From contig OZ038423.1 of assembly GCA_964036155.1 (NCBI GenBank), forward strand, positions 1,736,001 through 1,800,000: DNA of 64,000 nt, in the 5' to 3' direction. The notes beneath the pieces are model-generated. The model was given only the letters and a program-made list of their open reading frames with translations, had not been told where the DNA came from and did not search any database. Made by a program: the position numbers and the translations under genes. Numbering within the stretch: position 1 is the stretch's first letter; every line of letters starts with the position of its first letter. The stretch comes from Diploscapter coronatus (Eukaryota > Nematoda > Chromadorea > Rhabditida > Rhabditidae). Of this stretch, positions 25,241 to 35,870 are shown one piece after another.

Positions 25241-28200
25241 TCATCCGTCAATGAAGAAAACAGTGTCCCGTACAAAAGAGCCATTTATGCGACAAGAATC
25301 CAACTCAATGGCAGCGAACATTCGCTGAGGCAAAACAAGGCTGTTTTTGGTTGGAGAAGGAACGTTCCAGCGAAATGTGTAGAAGCGTCTACAATATCTT
25401 TGAATTATGAAAGACTCGTACATGGAATTGCTCTGACCTAACTGGCTTTTTGAGGCAGTTTCTGCCCTCTGCCGGCTGCATCAACTGACGCACTGCATTC
25501 CCGATTGAGCTGTTCGCTCCTCCTGCAAAATCTTCAGTCATTTTCTAATACATATTCAGAATCGTAGCAATTAGGCAGAAATATGACCCGACTTGTTCAA
25601 AATTCGAACCGAAATTGAATTCGCACCATGAGAAAGAAAACAAGAATATTTAGTATCCTTTCTTTCGAAAAGATGACTATTTTCTGAGGGTCGGGCTTTG
25701 AGAAATTTGAGTATCATTCTTTCACATAATAATTGAAAGGAAAACACAATATGCAGAAGTGCTTTATTGCTTCGCAACTACTTGCCTTTTCAGTCTACTT
25801 TTAATTACCTACCGAATATTTGAATTCCCCTCGGCACGACATTCATCTCGACAGTGTCGAGTCGATTTGTGTGATCGAGAAGAAGGCAGTTGACGAAGCT
25901 GCGCAGCTCTGCCTCTGTCGGTTGGTTTGAAGAAGTCTCTGCAGCGCGATTCAGTCTGTCGAAGGCAGCTCGATAGGACAGAATCGTCCTCTCCACTTTC
26001 TTCATCTGATTCAGAGCTTCGAGATAATCGTCTCTGAAAATGAAAAGAACTTAAAGAATAGTCATCTTTGAGGAAACGACATTGAAATTAGGGATCTTTC
26101 CTCACATACTATTTATTTGAAATTGGCTATTTTCAGATTGCAACATTTTGATGTTTTCTCCAACCTCCTCCCAGTCCTGGTCGCCGCCTGCACCAATCTG
26201 CAGATTTTGTCGATGTCAACCAAATCGGCGACTTGTTTGGAGTCTTTGATGAGTTGCTGTGTAGAGAGGGCGAATGCAGTAGGCATGGAGAGTTCGCAAA
26301 TCTTCCCTATTGTCGCATTTTCGAGCATCGACAGAATCTGAACGTTCATCTTCAAATCACAACAAAATTAGTATCACGGAAAAAAGACTACCGGGAGCTA
26401 GAGGCATGGAGAGAAATTTCTCTAACACTCTTCATGAACGCACTATTTCGTCATAAGATTGCCAGAGAATGCTTGCTTACCCCCTCCATGTTCGAATAAC
26501 CTGTTGTGCATTGACAATAAATAAGTTTACCTCTTCAGCGATGTTCGTTTCATTGAAGAGTCGGGCCTGATTGATGACGGGAATGGGGAGAGCTGTCTGC
26601 CAGCATTTCTGCCATACATTCGATGGTGTTTGCATTCGTTCCGACAGAGTGCCTGCAACATTCTTGTTCTTCAAACTCATATTAAAGCATTATCAACCTT
26701 GTTCTTCATTCCAGTCTTTGGGCGAATGCCATCTGATGAAGTCGTCGAATGCAGCTTTTGGATTGGCAGCCTGAAATTATTCTGTTCTTTCTCAGATCTT
26801 TATTGTATCGTTCAATAAGTTCTTGAAACTCAAAATTAGCATATGGTAACTTCAATTATATTTTCGTTATTTTTGACCAGAAATAGTATACGAAAACACC
26901 TATATGCTAATTTTAGATTTCAATAAATATTGAATGATCCAATAAATTTGGTTATTGTATTTTTATTCCTAAGTTACCTTTTACCCTCTTCTTGTAGTTT
27001 CTACTTTTCTCCTCTTCCTCTTGCTATTTTTCAGAAAAGAGTAAGGATAATTTAGGAGCAAAAAATACAAGAGGCCATAAATATCCCCACCTTGAACGCC
27101 TGCATATCACTGTTGAGAGTGTCGAGCTGCGCCTCGAGTCTGGTCTCCTCATCCTCAATCGAAGTGAGCATTTTTGCGTGTTCCTCGAGCAGATCCTCGG
27201 TCATGGGGGCTCTGTCCTGGGTGATCGGCACGAACAGGGCGATGTCCCTGTGCAAATGCAGACACTGTTCGCCCAGGGGATGAAGACGACCTTGCGGCTC
27301 CATTTCCTCAAATTCATGCATTTTCAAAACTGCCCTCCGTATTTACAGACGACTTCTTTTTCTTATTTTCTTCGCTTTTCCTACATTCCTATTTAGTGAT
27401 AAATACGATCGTCTATGTGTTATCCGCCCTGTAAATACAGGGGGCCCTCAAAACTCGATTCATTTCTTTTTACCGAGTAATCTTTCTCCGTCTCCTTTCC
27501 TGTCTGCTCTGCACTCCCCTTCGCTTCCTCCCTGTCGTCCTCATCGATGTCTGATTGCGCGTCGAAGAATTCATCTGCAATTCGTTCATTTCCCCCCTTT
27601 TCAAATCCATCTAACCTGTATGGAAATCTTTGGCCTTGTCATAGAGTTCGTGCCTCCTTCTCCTAGCTTCAATGCAGCACTGCAGCATTTCCAACTTCTG
27701 ATGCAGCAGACATTTTGACAGGTCGGGTTGGGAGGATGAATTCAGATGGATTCTGAAATTTTCCATCAAAATCTAAAGTAGAATTAATTCGCTTGCTAAT
27801 TATTTGTAAACGATAGACTCCATGGTTAAGGACAGGAAGATAGAGCAGAGTAGAAAGAAATCAAACTGGAAGAGCAGGTCCATCAGTCTGTCATTTACAA
27901 ATGACAATTTCTCTTACCCTTCGAGATCTTTGTTCCAGTCGAAATGCCATCTGAGAGCCTGCACGAACGAGTGCCACATCTGGGCGAGGCCCATAGGACC
28001 GTAAGTGTCCTCGACGGCCGAGTGCAGCAGGGCGGTCATGAATCGGGCTGTGAGGGAATCGCCTTCGGGCAGAGATTTGCACGATTTGAGCAACTCCTGC
28101 AAAGTTGCGATTAGAAGAATGCTCCCGTTCCCCATTTCAACCAGAGTTCTCAAAATTCAACCCGCAAAAGCTCGTAAATCGAGTCCCAGGAAAATAGTGC

Positions 28201-31200
28201 GCCCCTTCAAGCGAGAAAAAGAAGATATTCTCCTCTTTCCCCCTCAATATGGCATAAAATTTTCCAGTGGTCGATTTGCGGATCGAACTTTGATAAGTCC
28301 GATTTCGACTTACAGAAATGCGCTTCTTCGAGTCATCCTCCTTCTCTTCTGTTTCCGTAATCGCTAGATTCTTCATGGCTTCTTTTGGCACCTTGAATTC
28401 CTTCGTCCTGGTTGCAGAGCCAGGCGTTACCCTGGGCAGAGTCATCGGCTTCGTCTCTTCTTCAGGTGAATTTGTAAGCGAAGTGCCTCCGAAGATAGCC
28501 TTCATCCAGTCGTCCATCACTTTCTGCAAAACAAACAGATGAAATATTTCAATTCATTTATTGGCCCATTAAATAGGTTTTGAATTATACAAAATTAGCA
28601 CCTCCTAACTTCAGTGTCATTTCTATTCTTGACGAAAAATAGTATGAAGAAAGAAATATGCTAATTGTTGCATCCAAGATTCTATCGGATGAACATATTT
28701 TTACCTTCTCAATAGGCAGTGGCAATTCGTCCATCCGGACTCCGCCCGGATTCGTGACGGAAGGCATCACTTGACCCATTCCCCCAGCCATTCCTCCGAT
28801 ACGCAAATTCCTCACACCCCGACTGTCCCCCGTCAGCTGCCCGAAGATGTGAGTGGCTGACGGATCGGTGTTCGACAGACCAAGCATGGCCTTGACTGTT
28901 TCTTTGCCGCTAGCGGAACGAGGCAGATGGAGCAGTCTGGACAGAGTGCTGCAGAGCACGCCCTCCACTGCAGAGAAACGAGCCATCGCGGACCAGTTGA
29001 ATGCACTCTGCGGCTCCAAATCGCTGTACACCTGCAAATTCAGCACATGTTAGCAGCTCCAGGTTTGCAACTTTTTGAACCGCGTGCGGTTAACCGTATG
29101 AAACGAGATCGTGTGCCCTATTACAAGAGAGAAACAGAGCACGCCTTCTCTTCGTCTCTCGAAAGTATCCACTATCTCGTTTCATTCGGTTCGAAAACGT
29201 TGCAAGTCTGACTAGCTTCATCATTTTTAATAAGAAAAATGATTTGAATTTGAGATTTTCTATTCATTTTTGACGGAAACATTTTCCACTGTAGCTTTTA
29301 TTTTGATAAAAAAAGTTTTTATTTACATCATTTTCATCGATCATGTCCTCTTTGATGTTGGGCCAGGTAGTGAGCAGAGAGAACTCCTCGAGAGGGTCTT
29401 CCAAACTGCCCATTGGCAAATGCATCACGTCGATTTGATTGGAGGAGGAGAACTCGAACAATGAATTAGGCTTGTCGAAATGACTGCCGTCTCTGTAGAT
29501 GTACTCGAACAGCACAGACACTCGAATGTCCTCTGCGTCCAGTAGGGAAATTGGGCATTTCTGCAACAACATTAATTCAAATAGTAGCTTGGTCTCGAGA
29601 CAAAGTTACGCTCATTTTGCAAACCTTCTATTTCCCTCTTGTTGTTGATTTGAGAATTTTTTCAAATCAAATTCAACCTCCGTCCCTTTTTGTTTTTTGA
29701 AACCCTTTTCACGAAGGATGGAATTGAAGTATTTGAAGGATCTTTTTTGTAAAGGCGACCGGATTCATGAACGAAAGTGTTGTTGCTTTATAATGGAGAG
29801 TAAAAATAAAAATTCTCATTTATAAGAAGCAAAAAAGAAGATAACTGACCACTTCTTCCTTGAAAATGGAGAGCAGGCCAGTCAAATGAGTGTGGCGGGT
29901 TTGGAGTTTTCGCAGATGAGAACCCTGCAAATTGGGATTTTTTTTACGAATGTAGAGGCAAATTTCAATCAAACTTCTCAAAACTCGGCTCGCAAAGAAA
30001 TAGTGCATTGTTTCGAGAGAAAGAAAACGTGAGCTTTTCTCTCTCAATACGACCTACTATTTTTTTCTGTTGACCGAATTTTGAGAAGTAGGATTTGAAT
30101 TGGCTGACCGAAAACCTCGTGTGCACATGTCTGTGAGTGGCACAGCCAACGAACAATTGTCTGTCGACGTCGCCGTACTCAAGCAGCATTGCGATTGAGC
30201 TGGAACAATTCAAATTTATTCAAGGCATTCAGAGATCCAATCCAAGGATAGGTGAAAGTTCCGGTCGAGAGAGAAAGAGAGATACTCTTTCACGACCGCA
30301 ACTTCCGTCCACACCTGATTCAATCACTCTTACCATTCACTGCTCTGTGTGGCTGTGCGCATCGCACTCATTATGAAATTCTTCTGATCCTCGGTCGAGA
30401 TCTGGTCTTCCACGGTGCGTTCGGGACTGAACAGCAGGTACTCGGAGAGACCGTACTGTAAAGAAAGGAAATCGTCCATTTCTTTCGAAAATTCTTCTCT
30501 TCTTCCTGCATTCTATACTTACATAGCTTGTAACCAAACTTATTAAAATTCAACCCGCATAAAAAAGTAGTATGCCATATTGAGAGGAAAAGTGCATGTA
30601 CTCTTTTTCCTTTCTCGATAAGATACACTATTTTTCTGCGGGTCGAGTTTTGAGAGGCCTGCTTGTAATTAAAAACTTTTGTAAAGAAAAGCCTTTAAAT
30701 GTGCAGAAACTGGGTGTGGAATGAAAATGTGAGATTTACAAATGGTCTTTCTGTCAGACTGACCATAGCGACAATGTTTTTCCTGGAAACGAAGTCTGTC
30801 TCTGCCGAGGCCAAATCATTAACGAGTGCGGGCAAATCCTCTTCTTCACTGCCCGTCTCTTTGGAAATCTTCAGAGCCATTTGTTCAGGATAGTCCGCCT
30901 GCACGAACGAGACACGCAGTTTGTTGTGCTCTCCGAAGGCGATTTGCGTGGATTTGGTTATCCAATTGCATTGCGAGAGGAATCCCTGAATGAATTGTCC
31001 ATTTGTGCAAAAAAGTCAGATCTAAGCAGAGTTTAAGGCAAATTTCCTCAGCGTACCCCTTTAAGACAAAATTTTCTTATAAAATCTTGCAGCGTACCCC
31101 ACCATATATCACTTTTCTATAGAAAAAACGTTTGTCTTGTGTACCCCTGCACTAAAATTCCTCACTCTGACCAAAAGTCTGTCTAGGTCTGTAGAGAATC

Positions 31201-31434
31201 GTCAAATCAGCAAAAAATACCTTTGGAAATTTGCGACTCGGTCTTGTGCCTGTCAATTGCCATTCTTGGAGAGTTGCTTCGATGGAGACGACCAGTCTGA
31301 AGGAGAATGATTTAGAATTCCTGTGTCTGTAATCAGCCAATCAGCAGACTGTACCTTTCCATGTCCGAGAAGACAGTGAAGTCGTTGATTTCGAACACTT
31401 CATCCTGCTGCTCGGCTTCTGGCTCAGTGGCCAT
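25241..31434 (-). CDS. rbg-1: Rab3 GTPase-activating protein catalytic subunit (RAB3GAP1)
   Basis: RAB3GAP1, with RAB3GAP2, stimulates GTP hydrolysis on Rab3 and exchange on Rab18, acting in synaptic vesicle and ER/lipid-droplet traffic. The start MATEPEAEQQDEVFEINDF matches the human N-terminal pattern (E-V-F-E-I-x-D-F-T). In order come VVSIEATLQEWQL, YGLSEYLLFSPERTVEDQ, LRKLQTRHTHLTGLLSIFK, LEDPLEEFSLLTTWPNIKED, NDVYSDLEPQSAFNWS, MGLAQMWHSFVQALRW, then GRLHPLG followed by PITQDRAPMTEDLLEEHAK. The FIRWHSPKDW segment near 26.7 kb aligns with the human segment that holds the catalytic arginine. Then follow LSERMQTPSNVWQKCW and a C-terminal LPQRMFAAIELDS and FVRDTVFF. About 18 exons are spread over 6.2 kb, so length and order fit a full-length gene. 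The junction at 25.43-25.53 kb is not resolved. The introns hold four copies of palindrome family A and two of family F. Confidence 0.95.
25587..25710. repeat. Palindromic element, family A copy 4
   Basis: CCCGACTTGTTCAAAATTCG at the left and AGGGTCGGGCTTTGAGAAAT at the right; diverged. RAB3GAP1 intron. Confidence 0.6.
26823..26921. repeat. Palindromic element, family F copy 1
   Basis: TGAAACTCAAAATTAGCATA at the left and TATATGCTAATTTTAGATTT at the right, with GAAATAGTAT in the loop. RAB3GAP1 intron. Confidence 0.85.
27332..27453. repeat. Palindromic element, family D copy 2
   Basis: CCCTCCGTATTTACAGACG at the left and CCTGTAAATACAGGGGGCC at the right. RAB3GAP1 intron. Confidence 0.7.
28141..28302. 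repeat. Palindromic element, family A copy 5
   Basis: AGTTCTCAAAATTCAACCCG at the left and GGATCGAACTTTGATAAGT at the right. It carries the family A core (GAGAAAAAGAAG, TCAATATGGC). RAB3GAP1 intron. Confidence 0.7.
28589..28668. repeat. Palindromic element, family F copy 2
   Basis: ACAAAATTAGCACCTCCTAA at the left and AGAAATATGCTAATTGTTG at the right, with GAAAAATAGTATG in the loop as in copy 1. RAB3GAP1 intron. Confidence 0.75.
29968..30092. repeat. Palindromic element, family A copy 6
   Basis: AATCAAACTTCTCAAAACTC at the left and CCGAATTTTGAGAAGTAGG at the right; the core is GTTTCGAGAGAAAG...TTTTCTCTCTCAATACG. RAB3GAP1 intron. Confidence 0.85.
30535..30664. repeat. Palindromic element, family A copy 7
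   Basis: AAAATTCAACCCGCATAAAA at the left and CTGCGGGTCGAGTTTTGAG at the right; the core is CCATATTGAGAGGAAAAG. RAB3GAP1 intron. Confidence 0.85.
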
Positions 31435-31752
31435 TCCAAGCTTTCTTCTATTCACTTCTTCGATTCTTCGCGTTTGTCGACGTAAGGACGGATTCTGAAA
31501 TGAGAAACTGCATAAAACTGAAACGAGGAGAAAGTCACGTGAAAATGTAATTGGGATGAAAACAAGCAGGAATGAGTGAAATAAGTGGATAACGGTTTAG
31601 AGGGGATGGCCAGACATGATGATCATCAACGGGACGACAAAAACACAAAAAGGTCCAGCAATATCCTTAGAAATCAAGGAAAAGCAGAAATTAATTTTAA
31701 CCAACGTCGCTGTTGCAGGGGATTGACGATCAGCACGCTATAAACTGTACTC

Positions 31753-31944
31753 CTCAGCATAAAAACTGCCTGTCCGCATCGGTAAACATGCGGATCGGCA
31801 GTTAATGCCGGCCAATACCGATCCGTGCCGATCGGCAATTTCGGAAACTGCCGATCGGCACGGACCGGCATTGGTCGGCAAGCATCGGCAAAAAACTGCC
31901 TGTCCGCATGTTTACCGATGCGGACAGGCAGTTTTTATGCTGAG
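31753..31944. repeat. 192-bp near-perfect hairpin (family N)
   Basis: The whole element is one long inverted repeat. Outer arms: CTCAGCATAAAAACTGCCTG at the left and its reverse complement ending GTTTTTATGCTGAG at the right. Inner arms: ACCGATCCGTGCCGATCGG and CCGATCGGCACGGACCGG. It is dense in the hexamer TCGGCA/TGCCGA. It lies between RAB3GAP1 and the Srh gene, in the shared upstream region. Confidence 0.9.
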
Positions 31945-31966
31945 CTCAGAGCTGCAAAGAAGAGTG

Positions 31967-32226
31967 AAAGGGTGCGAATGAAAAAATGATGAAAGCACTG
32001 GACCCGTTCATACTTAGTTGCAGTTGCATACAACTTTCAACTCGCTCAAAATAGAGCGGAAAATGAAGAGAGAATGAATGAATAAAATTGCATGCAACTT
32101 GCTGCAATTTGGCCGCTCTCCGCGTTTCTCATACTATTTCGCCGAGTTGCACGCGAATTGCAAGTTGCATGCAACTAAGTATGAACGCGCCCTAAAAGGG
32201 TGCGAATGAAAAACGATGAAAGCACT
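31967..32226. repeat. Palindromic element (family K) with 32-bp flanking direct repeats
   Basis: A 194-bp inverted repeat (32000-32193) has arms CCCGTTCATACTTAGTTGCA and TGCAACTAAGTATGAACGCG. It is flanked by direct copies at 31967-31999 and 32195-32226 that share GGGTGCGAATGAAAAA and GATGAAAGCACT with one mismatch and one indel. Confidence 0.85.
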
Positions 32227-32823
32227 AATTTTTCTCGATTCACTTTTCTACACTACAACCAACTAGTGATGGGGATTTTGGCAATTGCATTAATTTTCTT
32301 CTATATGTATGACACTCGCGCCATCGATCGATTATCCATGGTTTTACCAATTAATATGACAGCAGTTATGCAGACACGGGAAAAAGATTGTGATTGAAGT
32401 TGCTCCTCCCGGCTGCTTTCTCGGGTTATGTGTTTATGTGCTATCATCCTTGGAGCTTGAAGTTTCTACAAAATCCCTGTTCTCAAACCCCACCAAATTT
32501 TAAGCTTTCGCAGGAGACTGGTTCAGAAAATTTACTTATAAAACTAATTTTCGTATATTCAATTTTGAGCATTTCCGTTCTCTAACTAAGCCAAATTCAT
32601 CTTTATCTCTCAAGAATATGACATTTTATAAACAGGTGCAATTTGAAATTCTCGAGTGATTTTGAATTTTCAGACGGCATTTCTAACGATTTTCTGCGTT
32701 AATTAACGAAAATGTAATTACAAGATGATTAAAACTAAGTAATGTCACATGAACTAAGCACTTATGATATATTCAATCATTTCTCATTTATTTTCACGAT
32801 AACGACTTAACTTGCTAAATATC

Positions 32824-35062
32824 ATGGACGAAAACATTACTGTCATTCATTTCGATCCGGGATATTATTTCGTAACTTTACGTGTTTTTGGAGCAATAGG
32901 TTTATCGATTAATCTATTTGGACTATATTGCATCGTGAATTCATCTCCTAAAACGATGACAAAGCATTATAAGATGTTGCTAACAATATATCAAATATTG
33001 TATGGACAAAAGATCGTTGATCTTCTAAAAATAATGGGAAATTTTTCAGCAATCTCTCACTTGATTTGAATACCTCATTACTAACTTCTCCAATAATATT
33101 TTTACCGTACAAAGCAGGATTTCCCAACGGTTTATATCATCATCTATTTGGCATTTCTGGTATTGTTCAAGAATGCATATGGACAGTCAATATTGAAGGT
33201 TTAACTTTTTAACTCAAGGTTGTAATTCGTACCCGAAAGTTTTTTGACGTTCCTGGCTTGTCAACTGTGTGACCTTTGTAAATTTTCACTTCCATTCAAA
33301 CTCGACTCGGTCAAATTAATTACGAAAATTGTCGATAACATATCATGCTTTTGCACCCCTATTTATTTAAACAAAAGAATACGTTTACTTTTACTACTTT
33401 AAAACAATATATTCTGGCTAAATAACGCGCTTTAGGTGTTGCTGCATCGATTATGGTTTTATTCGAATATCGATATCAATGCTCAAAAATGGATAAAAGA
33501 AATGGCACAATAACGAAAAGACGAATAATTTTAACGACTGGGTTTTACTTTTTCTTATTAAATACAGGATGGATGCCACTTATCCCGTATCCTTTCGATC
33601 AAGATCAGGCAAAATTACGACTTGCTAAGGTGGGTCAAGTGCTGGCATGGACTTTTTTTTTATTTCATTCAATAAGTAACTTTTCGTTGTTATCAAAGTT
33701 GTTCTTTTCTTGAAACTCTTTATTAGTAAAAATAATCGTGTATTCGGAAATCTCTCAACTTTGTGAAATAATATGTAGAGATAGGAGAGGATAGGGAAAG
33801 GCTTCTCACTTTTGGATACTATCTCATAAAGTGACGAGGTTGCGCGATTTCCTAGTTACCAAATAATTTCATGTCTTGCACATCGGATAAATATCTTTAT
33901 GTCGTTATTTATTATTTCAGAGATGGGGAACTCCATACGACGCTCTGTTTTATCGTCACTCACTCGTTGCTGAAGATGTAGAATATGGATGGGTTTTCGT
34001 GGTAATCATTTTCGCCGCTTCTACTGTCTCAATTGTAGGTTACTTTTCAAATGTTTAGATATGAGCAAAATTAGTGATGTTTGAAAGTTGGAAAGAGGGC
34101 GGAGAGAATGGAAGACATAAGCTAAAATTAATTTTAAAAAACCTGAACGAGAACGAGTAAATATTGATCACTCGGAAGATATTGTTAAATTTTGCCAAAT
34201 TTATTACTATTCAAATTTGATATATTACTGATTTAGATCTTATTGTTCTTCTTCGGTTTGACGTTTAAAAATCTATTTTATTCTAATATAATGGTATCAA
34301 AATCAACTATTCGCTTACAACGAACATTTTTCGTTTCATTAATCATCCAAGTAAGAAATTTAATATTTCATTGATCATTAATTCATAAATTTATGATAAT
34401 TTTAAGAAAATTACTACCAAAATTATCTAATAAAATTTAGATTTCAGTACCACTTGTTGCTTTAGTCATTCCAATCATTTTTGGATTTATCTCAGAAGAA
34501 GTGAATCAAGGTAGGTAAAGATTTAATCTCTAATTTTTAAAATTCACTTAAAATATGGACATAAATTCGATACGCTGGGATTATTTCGTTTTTGGTAATT
34601 AACTTTTATTCTTTAAATGGATTATATGTCATAGTTGACGACAAAATCAATATTTCAAAATACTCAATCCACACTTTTCATATTCGAATTTATGCAACAT
34701 TTTTCTGCTGCGAGTAGTTTATTTTTGATAATAATAGTACATCATTAAGGTTTATCAAATAATATGGTTATTTCCATTTCAAATCATGGAGCACTAGGTA
34801 TCTTTAGGGATTTCTAAAAATTTCTTTCTGAACATTAATATTGAAATTCAAGGAACATTAGCGATGATCGCTTCTAATAAATACTATCGACAAGTTGTAA
34901 TGACTAAATTATTCGCAATGCCTTGTTTTAAAAAGAATGATGCCGTTATAGGTTAAAATTATCCTTTCCATATCATTTTAATATCTTGAAAGAAATATTT
35001 TAGCTATCGTATCTGCTATTGAGAGATCGGACAATCGAATGGTTCAGCTAAGAAAAACTTGA
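32824..35062 (+). CDS. Srh-like serpentine chemoreceptor
   Basis: Nematode seven-transmembrane chemoreceptor of the Srh/Str/Sri superfamily, expected in sensory cilia. Nine small exons: 32824-32999, 33050-33198, 33436-33629, 33921-34034, 34237-34350, 34441-34510, 34750-34797, 34853-34951 and 35004-35062. Seen in order: TM1 with INLFGLYCIVNSSPKTMTK (the I-V-x-x-S-P-K-x-M signature) and the HYKMLLTIYQIFNLSLD loop-TM2; FLPYKAGFPNGLY, the P-x-x-x-G-x-x-x-G motif; TM4 GVAASIMVLFEYRYQC; a WMPLIPYPFDQDQAK loop; TM5 YGWVFVVIIFAASTV; TM6 VPLVALVIPIIFGFI; TM7 NHGALGTLAMIASNKYYRQ, matching the family's H-G-x-x-S-T-x-x-M-I-x-x-x-x-Y-R. All phases join without a stop. A family B palindrome sits in intron 3. 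This family is lineage-expanded in Rhabditina. Confidence 0.85.
33741..33855. repeat. Palindromic element, family B copy 2
   Basis: TATTCGGAAATCTCTCAACT at the left and GTTGCGCGATTTCCTAG at the right, with GATAGG...ATAGGGAAAGG inside as in copy 1. Third intron of the Srh gene. Confidence 0.8.
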
Positions 35063-35870
35063 GTCATCTTCAAGCAGAATAATTCAATTAAAATTTTTTA
35101 TTTGTTTTATTTATCTGAATGTCATTTTCACCTGATCTCAAGATATTAATAAATGTCTGCCAATTTAACTTCACCAGTTCCTCATTAGTCACATTACGGT
35201 AAGCATACAGCTGAAATTTTCAGTTTCCAAAAGACATTTCAAATGTGAAGCTGATATTTGCAAATGTTGAGCAAATCTAAGAGGTGAAAATCGTTGGTTC
35301 TAGAATGAAAGAATGAGTAAAGGTAGGCCACGCTTTTCGCTTGGCGAAAAAATACGAAAAGGAGGTTTTCGAATATCGTCTTCAGAAATACATATCTTTG
35401 GCTACACTGATCCGTTTTTCATACGTTTTTTTGCTATAAACTTGATTAGCCCATCACATTTTGAGAAAAAAAACTTCCATGAGTTTGCTTTCACAACGAG
35501 AATTTTATTTGCATCCTCTACTTATACCATATTGCCTCAAGATTGTACATATTGCAAAGTCTAAAATCTGGAATGTCGGAAATAGGGAGAGAAATATGCT
35601 ATTTTAGACCAGCATCTCCTTTTCGCGTGCTATTTCTCTTTTGCTAAAGCTGAAAAATAACCGTGCACCACTTTACACCACCCAGACTACGAATTATTAT
35701 TGAATAATTTATTGAAATAAAGCTTGAAACTTGGCACTTTGATCTGTTATTTTCACAAGCAATAATTATACGTCAGAAAGAAATTTAATGGGTCACCCCT
35801 TATCATCTAATTGATCACAATTTCAATAATCACGCACAAATTTGTCTGTTCTCTAACAGATTTTAACGAC

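Noticed and set aside
28137..28529. 130-codon minus-strand frame
   Set aside because: Its upstream half is the true RAB3GAP1 exon; the second half runs through the splice donor into a family A palindrome.
35313..35564. Plus-strand frame of 83 codons before the lectin gene
   Set aside because: No signal, splice site or family likeness; AT-rich intergenic sequence.
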